64,000 bases of DNA from Pictodentalium vernedei (lineage: Eukaryota > Mollusca > Scaphopoda > Dentaliida > Dentaliidae). Of the stretch, positions 49,514-61,613 are shown one piece after another (the first letter of the stretch is position 1; the number at the start of each line of letters is the position of its first letter). Both the position numbers and the translations under genes were made by a program. The stretch lies in contig CM062297.1 in the NCBI GenBank assembly GCA_031216915.1, forward strand, positions 531,424,971-531,488,970, given 5' to 3'. The notes below the pieces were generated by a model. The model saw nothing but the letters and a program-made list of their open reading frames with translations. It was not told the origin of the DNA and searched no databases.

Positions 49514-49556
49514 TATCTTGTTTGACAAAGCTCAATGAGCTTTGTCAAACAAGATA
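49514..49556. repeat. Perfect 21-bp palindrome (inverted repeat)
   Basis: Arms tatcttgtttgacaaagctca and its exact reverse complement flank a single A. The arm core tcttgtttgaca is shared with 51321-51373. Confidence 0.9.
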
Positions 49557-50348
49557 GAATAAATGCTCAGTTTATTTCTAAAAGACAGGGAAATTATCCA
49601 ATTCCTGTTAATTGTACTCCTGTTAATTGAATATCTTTCACAGGCAAATGACTATTTAATTAACAGGATTCCACTCTATATTAGATCAGTCATGTGTGAA
49701 CATGGGAGATATTTTGTTGAGTGGGCAGTTTGTAAAAAAGTCAAGTGGACATAATCCACAAGATTTCATTTTCACTCCAGCAATGAAACAAAATAGTTTC
49801 TGGATTCAAATATTAGCATCTAATCTCATTATTCTGCTGCAATGACTGTCTTTAATATTCTAGTATTTATGAAATAAAAATTGACAAGGAAGCTAACAAT
49901 CTACTTAAACTTTAGTTTTATGACTTTCCACAATGTTAAATCGATCATCTGTTCATTTCTAAAGACCATTTATTGCTCAGTACAGTCTTGTTAGTTATTG
50001 TGATATTGGTACATCACAAATTTTATCACTCATTCGTTGATGAGCAAATTGATTGATGGCACAAGATGGCATGTTGAATAATTTTTTCATTTGCTGATTC
50101 ATATTTTGTTTTATGTATTTAGATATGAATTGAATAAAAAAATTAAATCGGAGCAACACACTTTCAACAATCTCTTTTCTTCACTATCCATTTAGTACTG
50201 TAAACAGAGAGAGAAGAGAAAAAGACATTAAATATGTGAACCCTTGAAGGCCTAATTCTGACTTTCGGATCATTTTCTATTGCAACAAAACAGGTACCCC
50301 AACATGCAATTTCTGGATAAAGTTGCAAGTAACATTCCAAGTCCCTTG

Positions 50349-50412
50349 CAGTTGTTTCTAGACAAGTCTTGGCTGCCAATTTTGACGGTCAAGACTTGCC
50401 AAGAAACAACTG
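50349..50412. repeat. Imperfect hairpin
   Basis: cagttgtttctagacaagtc pairs with gacttgccaagaaacaactg with a few mismatches and a ~17-base loop. Weaker complementarity extends outward on both sides. It resembles a hairpin RNA precursor or a small fold-back transposon. Confidence 0.6.
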
Positions 50413-51320
50413 TAAAGTCACAAGATGTTGACTGCCAAAGTGTTGCAAAAATGTATAAAAATCTCTGCCCTTAAGGGTTAAATGTCAAGTAAAGTAGGAT
50501 GCATTGTGCCAGTTTATTTACTGGAATGATCCCAAGGCATTTCAAAATTTGGTCAAGGTGTTGAATTAAAAAAAAGTCGGGGTTTCCGGTTACTGACCAA
50601 CTGGAATTTTTTGTGCGACCTGGAAAAGAATTGCATCATGACTGTTTGAAAGGACACAAACATTTGCTACTTCCATTACACTCTTTTGGAATATTACCAC
50701 TGGAACATCGTGAACCTATAAACATTTAGCTAAATTCCATACAGATATTTACAATTTGGGGTGTGAAAAAGTGCTATTCGTGTGGAAGGTTCAATGCATT
50801 TATATATTTAATTCAATGAACAAATTTGTTTTTTCCAGTATGCATTTGTTGATTTATGACTGGATGTCAAATTTTAAGGAGTACATGTGGGTGGGCATGT
50901 GTAATCTGAGTTCCTGGGCAACAGAACTCCCACATTGTGTCAGTGACATAAATGTAACCAGGGCCATATCCAGGACATTTTTGGTACTGGTATACAGGTT
51001 TGGGTGCCCAAACCTATTGCATTCATTTATAATCTCCACCCCATAGGCCGCTAAAACAGTCAGAATTAAACAAAAATTATACACGACTAAAACCAACACA
51101 AAGCTAATCCCTTGAATCCCGAACTAGGATACTTTAGCTGACTAAAAATATGCTGAGTAGCACTCTGATAAAAAAAATGCCAGGAACAGGTATGCGGAAA
51201 GCACTTGGAGGCATTACGGTAATTTCAACTTTTTTGTCTTTTAACCCTCTGTACACTGATGTCAAAATACCAAAGTTTTCAGAAGAACTATTTTTCCACA
51301 ATGCAACTGAAAAGTTAATA

Positions 51321-51373
51321 AATTATATCTTGTTTGACAGGGCTCATTGAGCTCTGTCAAACAAGATATAATT
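51321..51373. repeat. Near-perfect 26-bp palindrome
   Basis: Arms aattatatcttgtttgacag + ggctca and their reverse complement (25 of 26 paired) flank a single T. It is the same family as 49514-49556. Confidence 0.9.
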
Positions 51374-52496
51374 TGTTAGTTTTCATGCAATGTGGTCAAT
51401 ATGGAGTTAATGATAGACATTTTGAAATACTACCTGAGTGCTAGGAGTTAAAAACGTTGCATTCAGTGCACTAATCCTACTTTCAGTTTCTGTCTCTACC
51501 GCCTACAGCCTTCAGTTATGTCTGCAGCATATATGGACAGGTGTCCCCAAATTATCCCTGGACATGGCCCTGGTAGTTTGGGGATTCCATACATGTTTCA
51601 TCAATTGAATGCTTTATTGGTTTATGTTTGTTATGTGATGTCAAAGATAGGAAGCTATGAATATTTCCAGTCTCTATATCACAGTCAAATCCAATGAGAT
51701 TTCCCAAAGAGTTATAAATAAAATATTGGTGGATTTTAATATTTTTTGTTCTTACACTGACTTTCAAACTAATGTTAGGTAATACAGCACAAAATTTATG
51801 GACGGCTTTAAAATATACTTTCTGCATATTTGGACTTTGGAGAATCGTCGTTTTTTTCCATTAATAAAGTATTTGGAACAAGCTGAAAAAATATTGTTGC
51901 TGCAAATTAAAATTGCGATGGTAAAGATATGCTGTCATTAACTCACCCACATGTGCAGGGTCATTGAATGACTTAAACAAAAACTTCCCACTAAAATGTC
52001 ACCAAACTCTTGAAGAACTCCTCAATGGCATTGGTCAAGACTTACCCACCAAAATGTTCCCTGACTTTGTTTAAAACATCTCCCTAATTTTGGTCAAAAC
52101 ATCCCCTGGCACTGGTCAAAATGTCCCCAGCATTGCCTAAAAAGGCTTCGACTGGCATTGGACAAAACATACCCCAACAATGATCAAAACATCACCAAAG
52201 GAAAGAACAGAAGAAATATTGATCCCCCCACCCCCCCTCCCCCACCCCCTCCACCACCCACCTCCACCCACACCCCCAGCCCCCCCCTGACACACACTCA
52301 GCTTTTGTCTCACCAGGCAGCAGATTGGCTGAGACTTATTGTCCAGTTGATGAAATGTTCAAAGTTGAACCGTTGGTTGCCAGTTTGGAGATATGCAAGT
52401 GGGAGCAGGCCTAGAAATTAACCAAAGCTGTTGGCACTGAATTCTTTGGATTCAACTTCTTGAAAAGAAATGGTACACACTTCCATATTTTTATAC

Positions 52497-52685
52497 TGTA
52501 CCAATGACCCAGACATAGCTGGTGCTAACTCTTAAAATATAGGGACAAACACAAATTTTGCCCCCAATCCCCAAAATTTGCATCTAAAACCAAAGAAAAC
52601 ATGTCCTGAATGGCCCTCCATACTTCACCTCCACTGCGCATGCGCAGTGTCAAGGACGTCCCGAAATTGGCGCCATTAATCATTC
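52497..52685. repeat. DIRS left ITR, copy 4
   Basis: Starts atttttatactgtaccaatg and carries a perfect ctgcgcatgcgcag palindrome near 52634. Confidence 0.9.
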
Positions 52686-53574
52686 TTAGTTTGGCCCTTC
52701 ATCAGTTAACATCTGACTGATCTTTGTGCTTGTAAATCTCAGGTTAAATGATGCCAGACACATAAATATTAGTGAAATGGTGATTCTAAGGAGGATATAG
52801 AAGGAGGAGAGGAAAATGAGTGACAGAAAATAATCAGGGCTGTAATTTAAAATTTTTTTTCATCAATTATGTTAAGTTACCTATTTTCGAGGCAACTGCC
52901 TGTTGTGGTCATTCTTGTTATCAAGATTACACTGCTTATTCAGTGTTTTCCTCTCTCCCTTTCCTTTAAGTCCCCTCTTGCTATTCTCCCATGCTTTTGG
53001 CATATTTTCTGTAATATTATCACTAAAATTTCTTGGGAGTTTTAGCTGGATAACAGAATGTATTCTGTTCTTTTCCCCATGTTTACGTCTTCACCTATGG
53101 GTGGTTAGGCGTAGTGTTCTGCATCTACCATCTGATGTTCTGCAGTTTCTTCCCTGGAAGTCTCTGTTTTGCATCAGATAGTGTATTATTGGTAACTGAT
53201 TTCGGGCCAGGGTGCCTGGAGTCTTGATCTAGTGTTTTTACACTTATTGTTTACATTTCCAACAGCCCTCTGTGTGATGGGGGATTTCTTGAAAATAATA
53301 TCTTGATGTTAATTTAATCATATCTAGACACATTATTATTGTTCGTAAGTGTTGCATAAATTGTTTAAAATATTTTTAGAATTTTTGTCCACACTTAGAC
53401 TTGGGATCCATTGGGGCTCAATGTTACTTTTCAGAAACTTGGGCTGTTCTGAAAAAATATTTTTTCAAAAGTTTTTGATTCAATTATTTTTTCTATGTTA
53501 ATGGATCTTGTTATTATGTATTTTGATTGCAGGGGTTGGTGCGAGTACTAGGACTTTGTTTTCTTTTCACATTG

Positions 53575-56540
53575 AAAGGATGTTGTTCAATTGTAATAAG
53601 AGGATATCTTCCTCTGACTTTCATAATCATTGGATAATGTAGTCAGTGTACTCGCACTAACTCCTGTTATGTATGTATTGATTACGATGACAACATGGGA
53701 AGCGTGTGTCACGGTATGTTAGTGGGGAATTGGCCATTCCGGTCCTTTCCCCGCAGGGTCACTCTACTTTATCAATCTCTATTTCAGACGATCATGATCA
53801 GGGTGATGTATCCGTGATGTCTTCCAAAAGTGTGCCTCCGTCGTCACAATTAATGTAGAGCTAGCGGAAAAGTGCTCAGGTGATACGTCAATTGCCTAAG
53901 AGGACCCTAGTAGGTTCGACGGCCCTTGACGTCCGCTAGCTCGCCCGGTGTAGCGTCCATTCATCGAATGATTCGGCAGCCGGGTTCGTCCGTTGCGGTC
54001 TAGAAAGGAGTTTGGGGTGATGCGAGCACTATAAACATCCATGTGCACACCCAGTGACGGCGGATTAGAGGGGAGAACGGAGGAAGCCTTTTAGTCCGGT
54101 TCATAGCTCGTCCAGGCCCATCCGGGCTGCGAGCGAGAGAGGTCCCTCTCTCGTACTTCAACATCTGGCCCCAGATGTTGTGGTACAAAATGTATTGCAT
54201 TCGGAGCATACGTCCGCCGCTCGGGACGCTCCGTTATATAGACAGTCCGGAGAGACTGTCAATAAGGCTTCCTCATTCTCACGGCAGCGCACACGACCGC
54301 ACCTTGGCTACGTGACCTCCGATATCCAGTCAACTTCGCCAATCAGAGAATCCTCGGCGACCAGGTCACGCCATCCGATAGCCAGGGACACGAGGCCTGC
54401 AGACTCCGGACGTTCGCATAAGAAAGTATGCGGGAGTCAACGTACTCGGAGCTTCCAGCGGCAAAGCATCGTAAGACCGCTTCTGCACAGGCCTCGGTGA
54501 TGGACGTGCTATCCCAAATAGCACAGATTATCGCAGCATCCCAGCAACGACAGAATCTCTGTCGCATAATATAATATCCGACGACGCTGTGTCGGGACGC
54601 TCCGCGGAAGCATCAGGTGCGGACGTCCGAAAATTTCATACGGTCCGACAGGATGCCGAAAGGGATTCGGAGGTTTTCGAGCTTTCCCTTTCGAAACAAC
54701 ATAAGCTGCTGTATATGTCATCCGACTTCTTCTTCTAGAGGTTCTTCGTCGGACCAGAATGCTGCGATACCGGATAAGAAACTGATAGTGTCGGTGGACT
54801 TAGAAATTTTTGGTTCGGTTCAGGGACATCGTCCCTCAGTTCCGACACAGTCGAATAATGTCTCAGATACGTTCGATTTATTGAACGACGCTATATATAT
54901 TTTTTTTTATATGCTTGCTATGTGCAAGCATATCTGGTTTCTTGTTCGCAAAATTACTGAGATGTTTCTCAAAAGTGTGCCTCTGTCGTCATAGTTAATG
55001 AAGAGCTAGCGGCTATTAGTGCTCATGGATTACGTCAATCTCCTAAGAGGTCCCTAGTAGGATCGACGGAGTTGATATTCGCTAGCTCACCCGGTGTAGC
55101 GTCCATTCATCGAATGGTTCGGCAGTCGGGTTCGTCCGTTGCGGTCTAGGATGGAGATTTGGGTGATGCGAGCACTATAATAGACTTTAGTACACACCCA
55201 GTGACGACGGATTAGAGGAGAGATCGGAGGAAGCCTGTTAGTCCGGTTCCTAGCTCGTCCGGTCTGTCCGGACGGCGAGCGAGAGAGGTCCCTCTCTCGT
55301 GCAACAACATATGGGACCGGATGTTGTGGTACAGACATTTCACCTTCGGAGCGTATGTCCGCCACTCCGGACGTTCCCTTATATAGACAGTCCGAGTGAC
55401 TGTCGATAATGCTTCCTCATCCTCACAGCAGCGCACATGACCGCACATTGGCTACGTGACCTTGAATATCCGGCCAGCTTCGGCATTCAGTGATTCCATG
55501 CCGAACAGGTCACGCCATCCGGTAGCCAAGGGACACGAGGCCTGCATACTCCGGTCGCTCGCATAATAGAAGTATGCACAGGGTAACGAACACGGAGCTT
55601 CCAGCAGCAATGCATCGTAAGACCGCTTCTCCACAGGCCTCAGTGACGGACGTGCTATCCAAAATAGCACAGCTTATCGTAGCATCCCAGCAAACGACAG
55701 ATTCTCGGTCGGATCAGGAATAATCCGACAGCGCTGGGTCGGTACGCTCCGCTGTTGCATCAGGTACGGACGACCGAATATTTCATAGGGTCCGACAGGA
55801 TGGCGAAAGGGATTCGGATGATTTCGAGCTTTCCCTTTCGGAACAACAGAAGCTGCCATACATTTCTTCCGGCATTATCTTCCAGAGGTTGTTCCGTCGG
55901 ACTACATTGCTGCGATGCTGGATAAGAGACTATAGCGTCATTGGATACGGAGTTTTGGATCGGTTCAGGGACATTGTCCCTGAGTTGCCGACACAGTCCA
56001 ATAATGTCTTTAGAACATTTGAATTATTGAATGACGCTATATATATATAAGCTTGCTATCAACATGCTAGTATAGTTTCTTGTCCGCAATGCTCTATTCT
56101 GCCTTTCGTGAATTCTAGGGAATAATTCTTTATTGGCAGAACTGGGCTTACCGCGAGTTCCTTTGCATCTAAGACGGCGAGACTGAAGACTGCTAATTAT
56201 CTTTTTCGCCGTCTATGTCATTTCCAACCACGATGTTGGAAACGACAATGATGTATATAGACTTAACTTAGACGCTTTATCATACGTATACCACCTTACT
56301 GAGACGTTTATCATTACGTCTTCAACAGAAAGAATTCCAGGATATGATCCTCAATGAGATTTCTTTCAGGGGCAGTAGTTTTTCCACGTATAACTCTGCC
56401 CTTCAGTGGCAACCTGGAGTTGGTTAGACATGACGCAGCCCTAGCTACATTCACACGCATGGATAGTAAGGTGAAGAACTCTCTCAGAGTCGCTTCGGTC
56501 TCGAGAAGCTTCTCTTCGACGGCAACCTTTCAGCAATCTT
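53575..56540 (+). pseudogene. Degenerate, partly duplicated DIRS gag, copy 4
   Basis: The start codon is changed (ttgaaaggatgttgttcaat). Characteristic blocks such as cgctagctcgcccggtgtag occur twice, at about 53936 and 55080, with similar downstream sequence. So ~1.15 kb of gag was tandemly duplicated and then decayed. The end (gtgaagaactctctcagagt) corresponds to the C-terminal part of gag in intact copies. The longest open piece is only ~125 codons. Confidence 0.8.
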
Positions 56541-58450
56541 GAATTGTTCGATATACATGTTCTCTGGTTTATCAAGTGTAACAGGAGATTCAGACGTGGG
56601 CAAACATTCAGTGGGTGACTCAGAGAGTTCCACTGTAGTTGCCGGATCCGAGTTTTTCGATTATGACGGATGTCAGTCAAACAGGTTGGGTCACAATTTT
56701 GATCCCAACAGATTCGAAGTGCCAGGGTCTCTGGGTTCCGCAGTTCTTAGGCAAGCTCCTTACTTCCAAGGAAGAATATTATGTTGGCTTGCATTACGTC
56801 ATTAGATGAATTTTATTCAGAAACGCATGTTCAATCCTGTCCGATAATACGACAGTAGTTGCGTATATCCGGAACCAGGGAGGCACTCATTCGGTTCCGT
56901 TATTAATTTTAACGGAAAGAATCCTTCTGTTTGTTATAGAACACCAAGTTCTGTTTCAGTTCGTCATATTCTCGGTTGTCGAAGCGTATTAGCAGACTCC
57001 CTTTCACGTAAGGGTCGTTTGTTGCCATCGGAATGGACTATCAACAAACAAGTATTCAATCAGATTTGCTATCAATGGGAGCGCCCAGTGATAATTTATT
57101 TGCGACACAACTCTCCAATCAATTGTAGATGTATGTGTCACCGTGTCCGGATCCCTGAGCATATGTAGTTAACGCTCTATCGATCTAGTAGGACGCTATG
57201 ATAGGATATGCGTATCCTCCAGCGCTGTTGATTCAGCAAGTATTGCTAGAATTATTCATTCACAATACAATTCTGTTGGTAGCATTTCTGTCCCACAAAG
57301 ACGGTGGATAAATTTACTTAGATGTCTACTGTGGGACTTACCGCGAAAACTTCCTTCACCAGAGGATCTTTTTTCGCTGGGGAAATCGTGTCAACTTTAT
57401 CACAACCCGCAAGGTCTCAACCTTCACGTATTCCGTTGTGCGGTCCTTCTTGCATAGCAAGCACTGTATAGGACCAGGAGTGGACGCGATTCCTAACTGT
57501 AAAGGGACCTCCTCTTCGCTATACTATACGGCTTAAGTGGAGGGTCTTCCGTCGTTGGTGTAGGGATCTTTATGTTGATATTTTTGATTCCTCCATACCA
57601 GACATTGCAAACTTTCTAGTATACTTGTTTGACGAGATCAACTGCAGCCAGTTACGTTTATAGGTTATAGGTCTATGTTATCTGATACCTATTCACACCA
57701 TGATAGTTTACAATGGAGCCTAATGTCTCTTTATCTAAGTTAGTGTGAAACTTTTCGATAAGAGACCTAGAATCGTTAGATTAATTCCTATTCGGAATTT
57801 AGCTTGGGTTCTTATTATCTAAAGCATCCATTTGAATCCTTGAGATAGCAGTTTCAAATTCTGGTCTTTTAAGGCAGCGATTCTCTTAGCCTTCTCTTCT
57901 GCTGAAGAGTCAGTGAGCTTCATGCACTGTCGGTGGACGATTCTCACTTCTGTAGTATCGGGAACTCTATTACCTTTACTACTAATGTTGTATTTTTGGT
58001 TAAGAATCAGGCTCCTAATGATATCCGGAACCTATTGTTTTTAAGGTCCTTCCGTCTTCGAGCGGGCATAGGCCTTTACTCTGTCCGGATAGACCTTTAT
58101 GTATTTATTAACAGTTTATCAGTAGGACGTAAAGCTTCTTCTGGCTCTGATGCCTAATAGAAAGGTCATTACGGTCCATTCTATTACTTTATGCTTTCAG
58201 TTAACTATCGGTACTGCTTAGGATAATCTATCCTTATCTCAGCAGTCTGTGCTTAAGATTTCGGCTCATGAAGTAAGAGCTCTTCTACATCTTGGGCTGA
58301 CATATAGTTTTGCTACTGTAGATTAAGTAGGCTGCATATTGGTCTCAACCATCCACATTCACGAATTTTTATCTCAGAAATATTGTATCCATTTCTGGAG
58401 ACCTGCATTGTTTAGGTCCATTATCAGCTGCTCAGAAAGTCGATCACTGA
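56541..58450 (+). pseudogene. Degenerate DIRS RNase H and recombinase, copy 4
   Basis: Similarity resumes at the RNase H region (caggagattcagacgtgggc; gccggatccgagttt) after a deletion that removed all RT palm motifs. It continues through the YR region (ggctcatgaagtaagagctc, the HEVRAL codons) to about 58450. Many one-base indels and stops are present. The 20-bp block lost in copies 1 and 3 (around acggtggataaatt) is present here, so that deletion is derived. Confidence 0.8.
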
Positions 58451-59039
58451 ACAAATTTCAACTATAGCTATGTAGGCTTTATGTCCCGGCAGTGACTCTG
58501 TCCTGCTGCCCTCTTCGCTCTGGGCTATTTGACCCAGGGCAAGAAAAAGGGGGGGGGGGGAGGGTGTTCCCTTGGGTCACCTGTTTTTATTATGAAAACA
58601 AGGGGGTACCTCCTCCGGAGTTAGTAATTCTGAGCTGTTACTGGGATGGTTTCTTAAGTGAAGGTTATGTTTTTAATTCATTCATGTCATAGTTTTAAAG
58701 TATAGCATTTGAATATGTTATGTGTCAAACGGATGTTATTATACTATCCTCGGACACTTTTAAAAGAGTATAAAGAGTCTCAATTCTTTGGACTAACTTT
58801 ATTCATTGGCTTACTTTAAATATAATTAGTATATGAATTATACTGGATATTAATAGAGAACATGGATGTTATGATGCTCAATTATAGAAGGTATTGTGTC
58901 TTTCTAATTTGTCATAAATAAGAAAGATACACGTGAAGCCTATTTCTCCTTTTCTCCTACAGGAGATGACTCTATTTTATATAGTTGAGCTTATTGGATT
59001 TTCCTCTATGTCCTGGGCCCTCCAGCCTTTTTACTATTC
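58451..59039 (+). other. DIRS copy 4 3' region with G-run
   Basis: Contains aaaaaggggggggggggagg near 58545, then AT-rich sequence similar to copies 1-3. Confidence 0.7.
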
Positions 59040-59127
59040 AGCTATGTCTGGGTCATTGGTACAGTATAAAAATCTGAAAAAATTTATAGTAATTTATATA
59101 TTTTTTATACTTACCAATGACCCAGAC
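59040..59127. other. DIRS ICR, copy 4
   Basis: …gtataaaaat joined to ctgaaaaaat…; the junction trinucleotide CTG (59074-59076) is the inverse of the element's terminal CAG (59427-59429). Confidence 0.9.
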
Positions 59128-59203
59128 GGGGATGGCCCTCCCAGGAGTTGGGAACTCATACCTCCCCGCTGAGGACATAGCGCTTACCAGGCACTGATGG
59201 TAA

Positions 59204-59429
59204 GAATGATTAATGGCGCCAATTTCGGGACGTCCTTGACAAAGTGCATGCGCAGTGGAGGTGAAGTATGGAGGGCCATTCAGGACATGTTTTCTTTGGT
59301 TTTAGATGCAAATTTTGGGGATTGGGGGGCAAAATTTGTGTTTGTCCCTATATTTTAAGAGTTAGCACCAGCTATGTCTGGGTCATTGGTAAGTATAAAA
59401 AATATATAAATTACTATAAATTTTTTCAG
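59204..59429. repeat. DIRS right ITR, copy 4
   Basis: Inverted counterpart of the left ITR with the outer extension ending ttttttcag. The palindrome is partly decayed (agtgcatgcgcagtg). Confidence 0.9.
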
Positions 59430-59979
59430 TTTTTTCCATTTTTCACTCACAGGCAAAGTGAAAATTTAAAATCCCCAAAGCAAATCTGCTGTTTGTGAAC
59501 CTTGAATAGTCTGTTCAATGTTTCCTAAACAATAGATTTGTTTTCACAGACTTTAACCTGACAAGCAAATAACCAACGTTTTGACCAGTGGGACCTTTGA
59601 CTAATTTTGTTCTGGGAATGTTTTAACTAGCGGGGTGGGTGGATGTAACTTATTCCGAGTACTTACACTTACTCCAGAATTTGCTGTAAACTTCCGAAAA
59701 CATGTGCTTGGTGTGCACAGCATACATAATTGAACTGTCACTGATAAAAGAACAGAATGTTTTTTTCGTCAAATATTTAGAATAATCTCATTTGCCTTAA
59801 AGATATTTGCCTTTTTTGGGAGAGAAAATGCTCCTTCTCAATTAATAACTACTCAATAACTACACAATTAAATAGTGGAATTCGTGTGTTTGTTCAGAAA
59901 CAATATTTCCCACATAATACTTACTCATCTACTGATATGACATTTTAAAAAAATACTCCAAAAAATAATTCCCAACCTT
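59430..59979. other. Single-copy-like DNA, no gene seen
   Basis: AT-rich without ORFs or recognisable repeats. Confidence 0.4.
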
Positions 59980-61350
59980 CCTATCTCGACCCCAAATTTT
60001 AGCTTAGTGCAATATGAGGAAAATTCTTGGACAAATCTTCTTTTTTAGATTCACTGGTCAAAATATTTTCATATTTGGCATGCAGCATCCTTATGGAGTT
60101 CAGGTGTAAGTTTGTTCAAATCAGGTCTGTGGCTTCCTTATGGGATCCCAAATTTTTACTTTGTTGAAACAGGATAAATTTTCTTTAAAAAATGTTCTTC
60201 TTTGGATCCACTACTCTGCTTGTTCTCATATTTGGTATACAGCATCCTTTGGGGCTGAGAATTAAGTTTGTTCAAATCAATTCCGTGGACTCATATTTGG
60301 GTTTCGCCATGTTAGCCCAAATTTCAACTTCATGCAATATGAGGAATATTATCATTCTTTAAATTCACCACACAGAATCTTTTCATCTTTGATATTTAGT
60401 ATACATCATCCTAAAAGAGGCCAGATTCATCTTTATTCAAATCAAGTATGTGGGTTCACTGAATTTTAATGTGAGAAAAATTAGTTGAAAATCTTCTTCA
60501 GATCCACCACACAGAAACTGTCCACATTTGGTATTTACCACTCTTAGTTCAACCGAAGTCCCTGGGTTCAAATTTGGGCTCCCTATGAGAGCTAAATTTT
60601 GACCTACTCCAGTATGAGGAATATTCTTTAAAAATCTCCTTAAGATCAACCATTCAGGATCTTGTGATATTTGATGCACAGCATCCTTATGGGGGCCAGT
60701 TTCAAGTTTGTTCAAATTAAAACCCAAGGTTTATATTTGGGTTCCTTATCTTAGTGCAATATTTTTTTTTAAAAAGCTTTCTCTTCAGAACCGCCAGTCA
60801 GAATTGTCTCACATTTGGCATACTGCATCCTGGGGATGGTGGGGAGGGAGGGGGTGAATTACTCATTTTGACCCATGATATTTTGAGTTCAATTTTCAGA
60901 AATTTTTAATCAAATCGAGTCATGGCTGCTCGACAGATTTGATGAAAAAAATGTTTTTTTAAATACTCGCCGGGTTAAGAGTTAAGTTTGTTCAACTCAA
61001 GTCTATGAGATCATATTTGATCTCCCTATGAGAGCTCAAAATTCAAAAGTGCAATATAGGGAATATTCTTTAAAATTTTCTTCAGATCCACCAGATTTCA
61101 ACCTGTTCTTCAGATCCACCAGTTAGAATCTCCTGGTAGTTGATGTACAGCTTCCTTATGGGGCCAAATTCAAGTGTATCCCTGGGTTCATATATGACAT
61201 TTTAATTTTGTGTTACCTGAGGAAATTGCTTTAAAAATTTTCATAGGATCTTCCCAGCAGAAACTTTTAATATTTGGTGTACACCATCTTTGTGGGGGCA
61301 GATTCAAGTTTGTTTAAACCAAGTCCATGGGTTCATATTTTGACTCTCTG
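59980..61350. repeat. Diverged ~130-180 bp repeat array
   Basis: About eight units are marked by catatttggNatacagcatcc variants (near 60073, 60228, 60668, 60811, 61267), gttcaaatcaagtc and gtgcaatatgaggaat. The units are related in inverted orientation to 10440-10620 within the Helitron-like element. Confidence 0.7.
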
Positions 61351-61613
61351 CATTGCAATAAGATATTTGGTAAAACAAATTTTATTTCAATTGAATGTTC
61401 TGTTTTCATTAATGATTGCATCTGCCTGTGAGTCTAAGGACACACAACCAGTAAGCCCCAATTTGTCCAACCTCCCCCTCCCCCATATCAGTCATGCCTT
61501 GGTTGACACCCCATTCACTCCATTTTTCACACAACTGGTGCCCTCCAGAAACATTGAATGTTTGAATCCCAAACTTTAACTACCGGTAAGACCTGAAAAA
61601 CTTAAAAATCTGT
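61351..61613. other. Spacer, no gene seen
   Basis: No feature recognised. The last bases before the DIRS end are aaaaatctgt. Confidence 0.4.

Larger units (their letters stand above)
49122..52496. other. Single-copy-like DNA with palindromes, no gene seen
   Basis: AT-rich. Variants of cctgttaattgaatat recur between 49290 and 49640. Palindromes at 49514 and 51321 and a fold-back at 50349 are listed separately. 51940-52200 has weak ~35-bp repeats around ggtcaaaacatcccc, followed by a C-rich tract (about 52222-52290). No frame has convincing coding character. Confidence 0.5.
52497..59429 (+). mobile_element. DIRS element copy 4, decayed, full span
   Basis: Both ITRs and the ICR are present, but all ORFs are broken. 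The gag region is partly duplicated (about 53800-54950 and 54950-56060) and about 1.3 kb of RT is deleted near 56530. The right end is ...ttttttcag, different from the aac of copies 1-3 but matching its own ICR. Flanks are ttccat on the left and ttttttcca on the right, with no target duplication. Confidence 0.88.

Noticed and set aside
52158..52421. 87-codon proline-rich ORF
   Set aside because: The frame is open only because of the C-rich tract; there is no conserved composition outside it.
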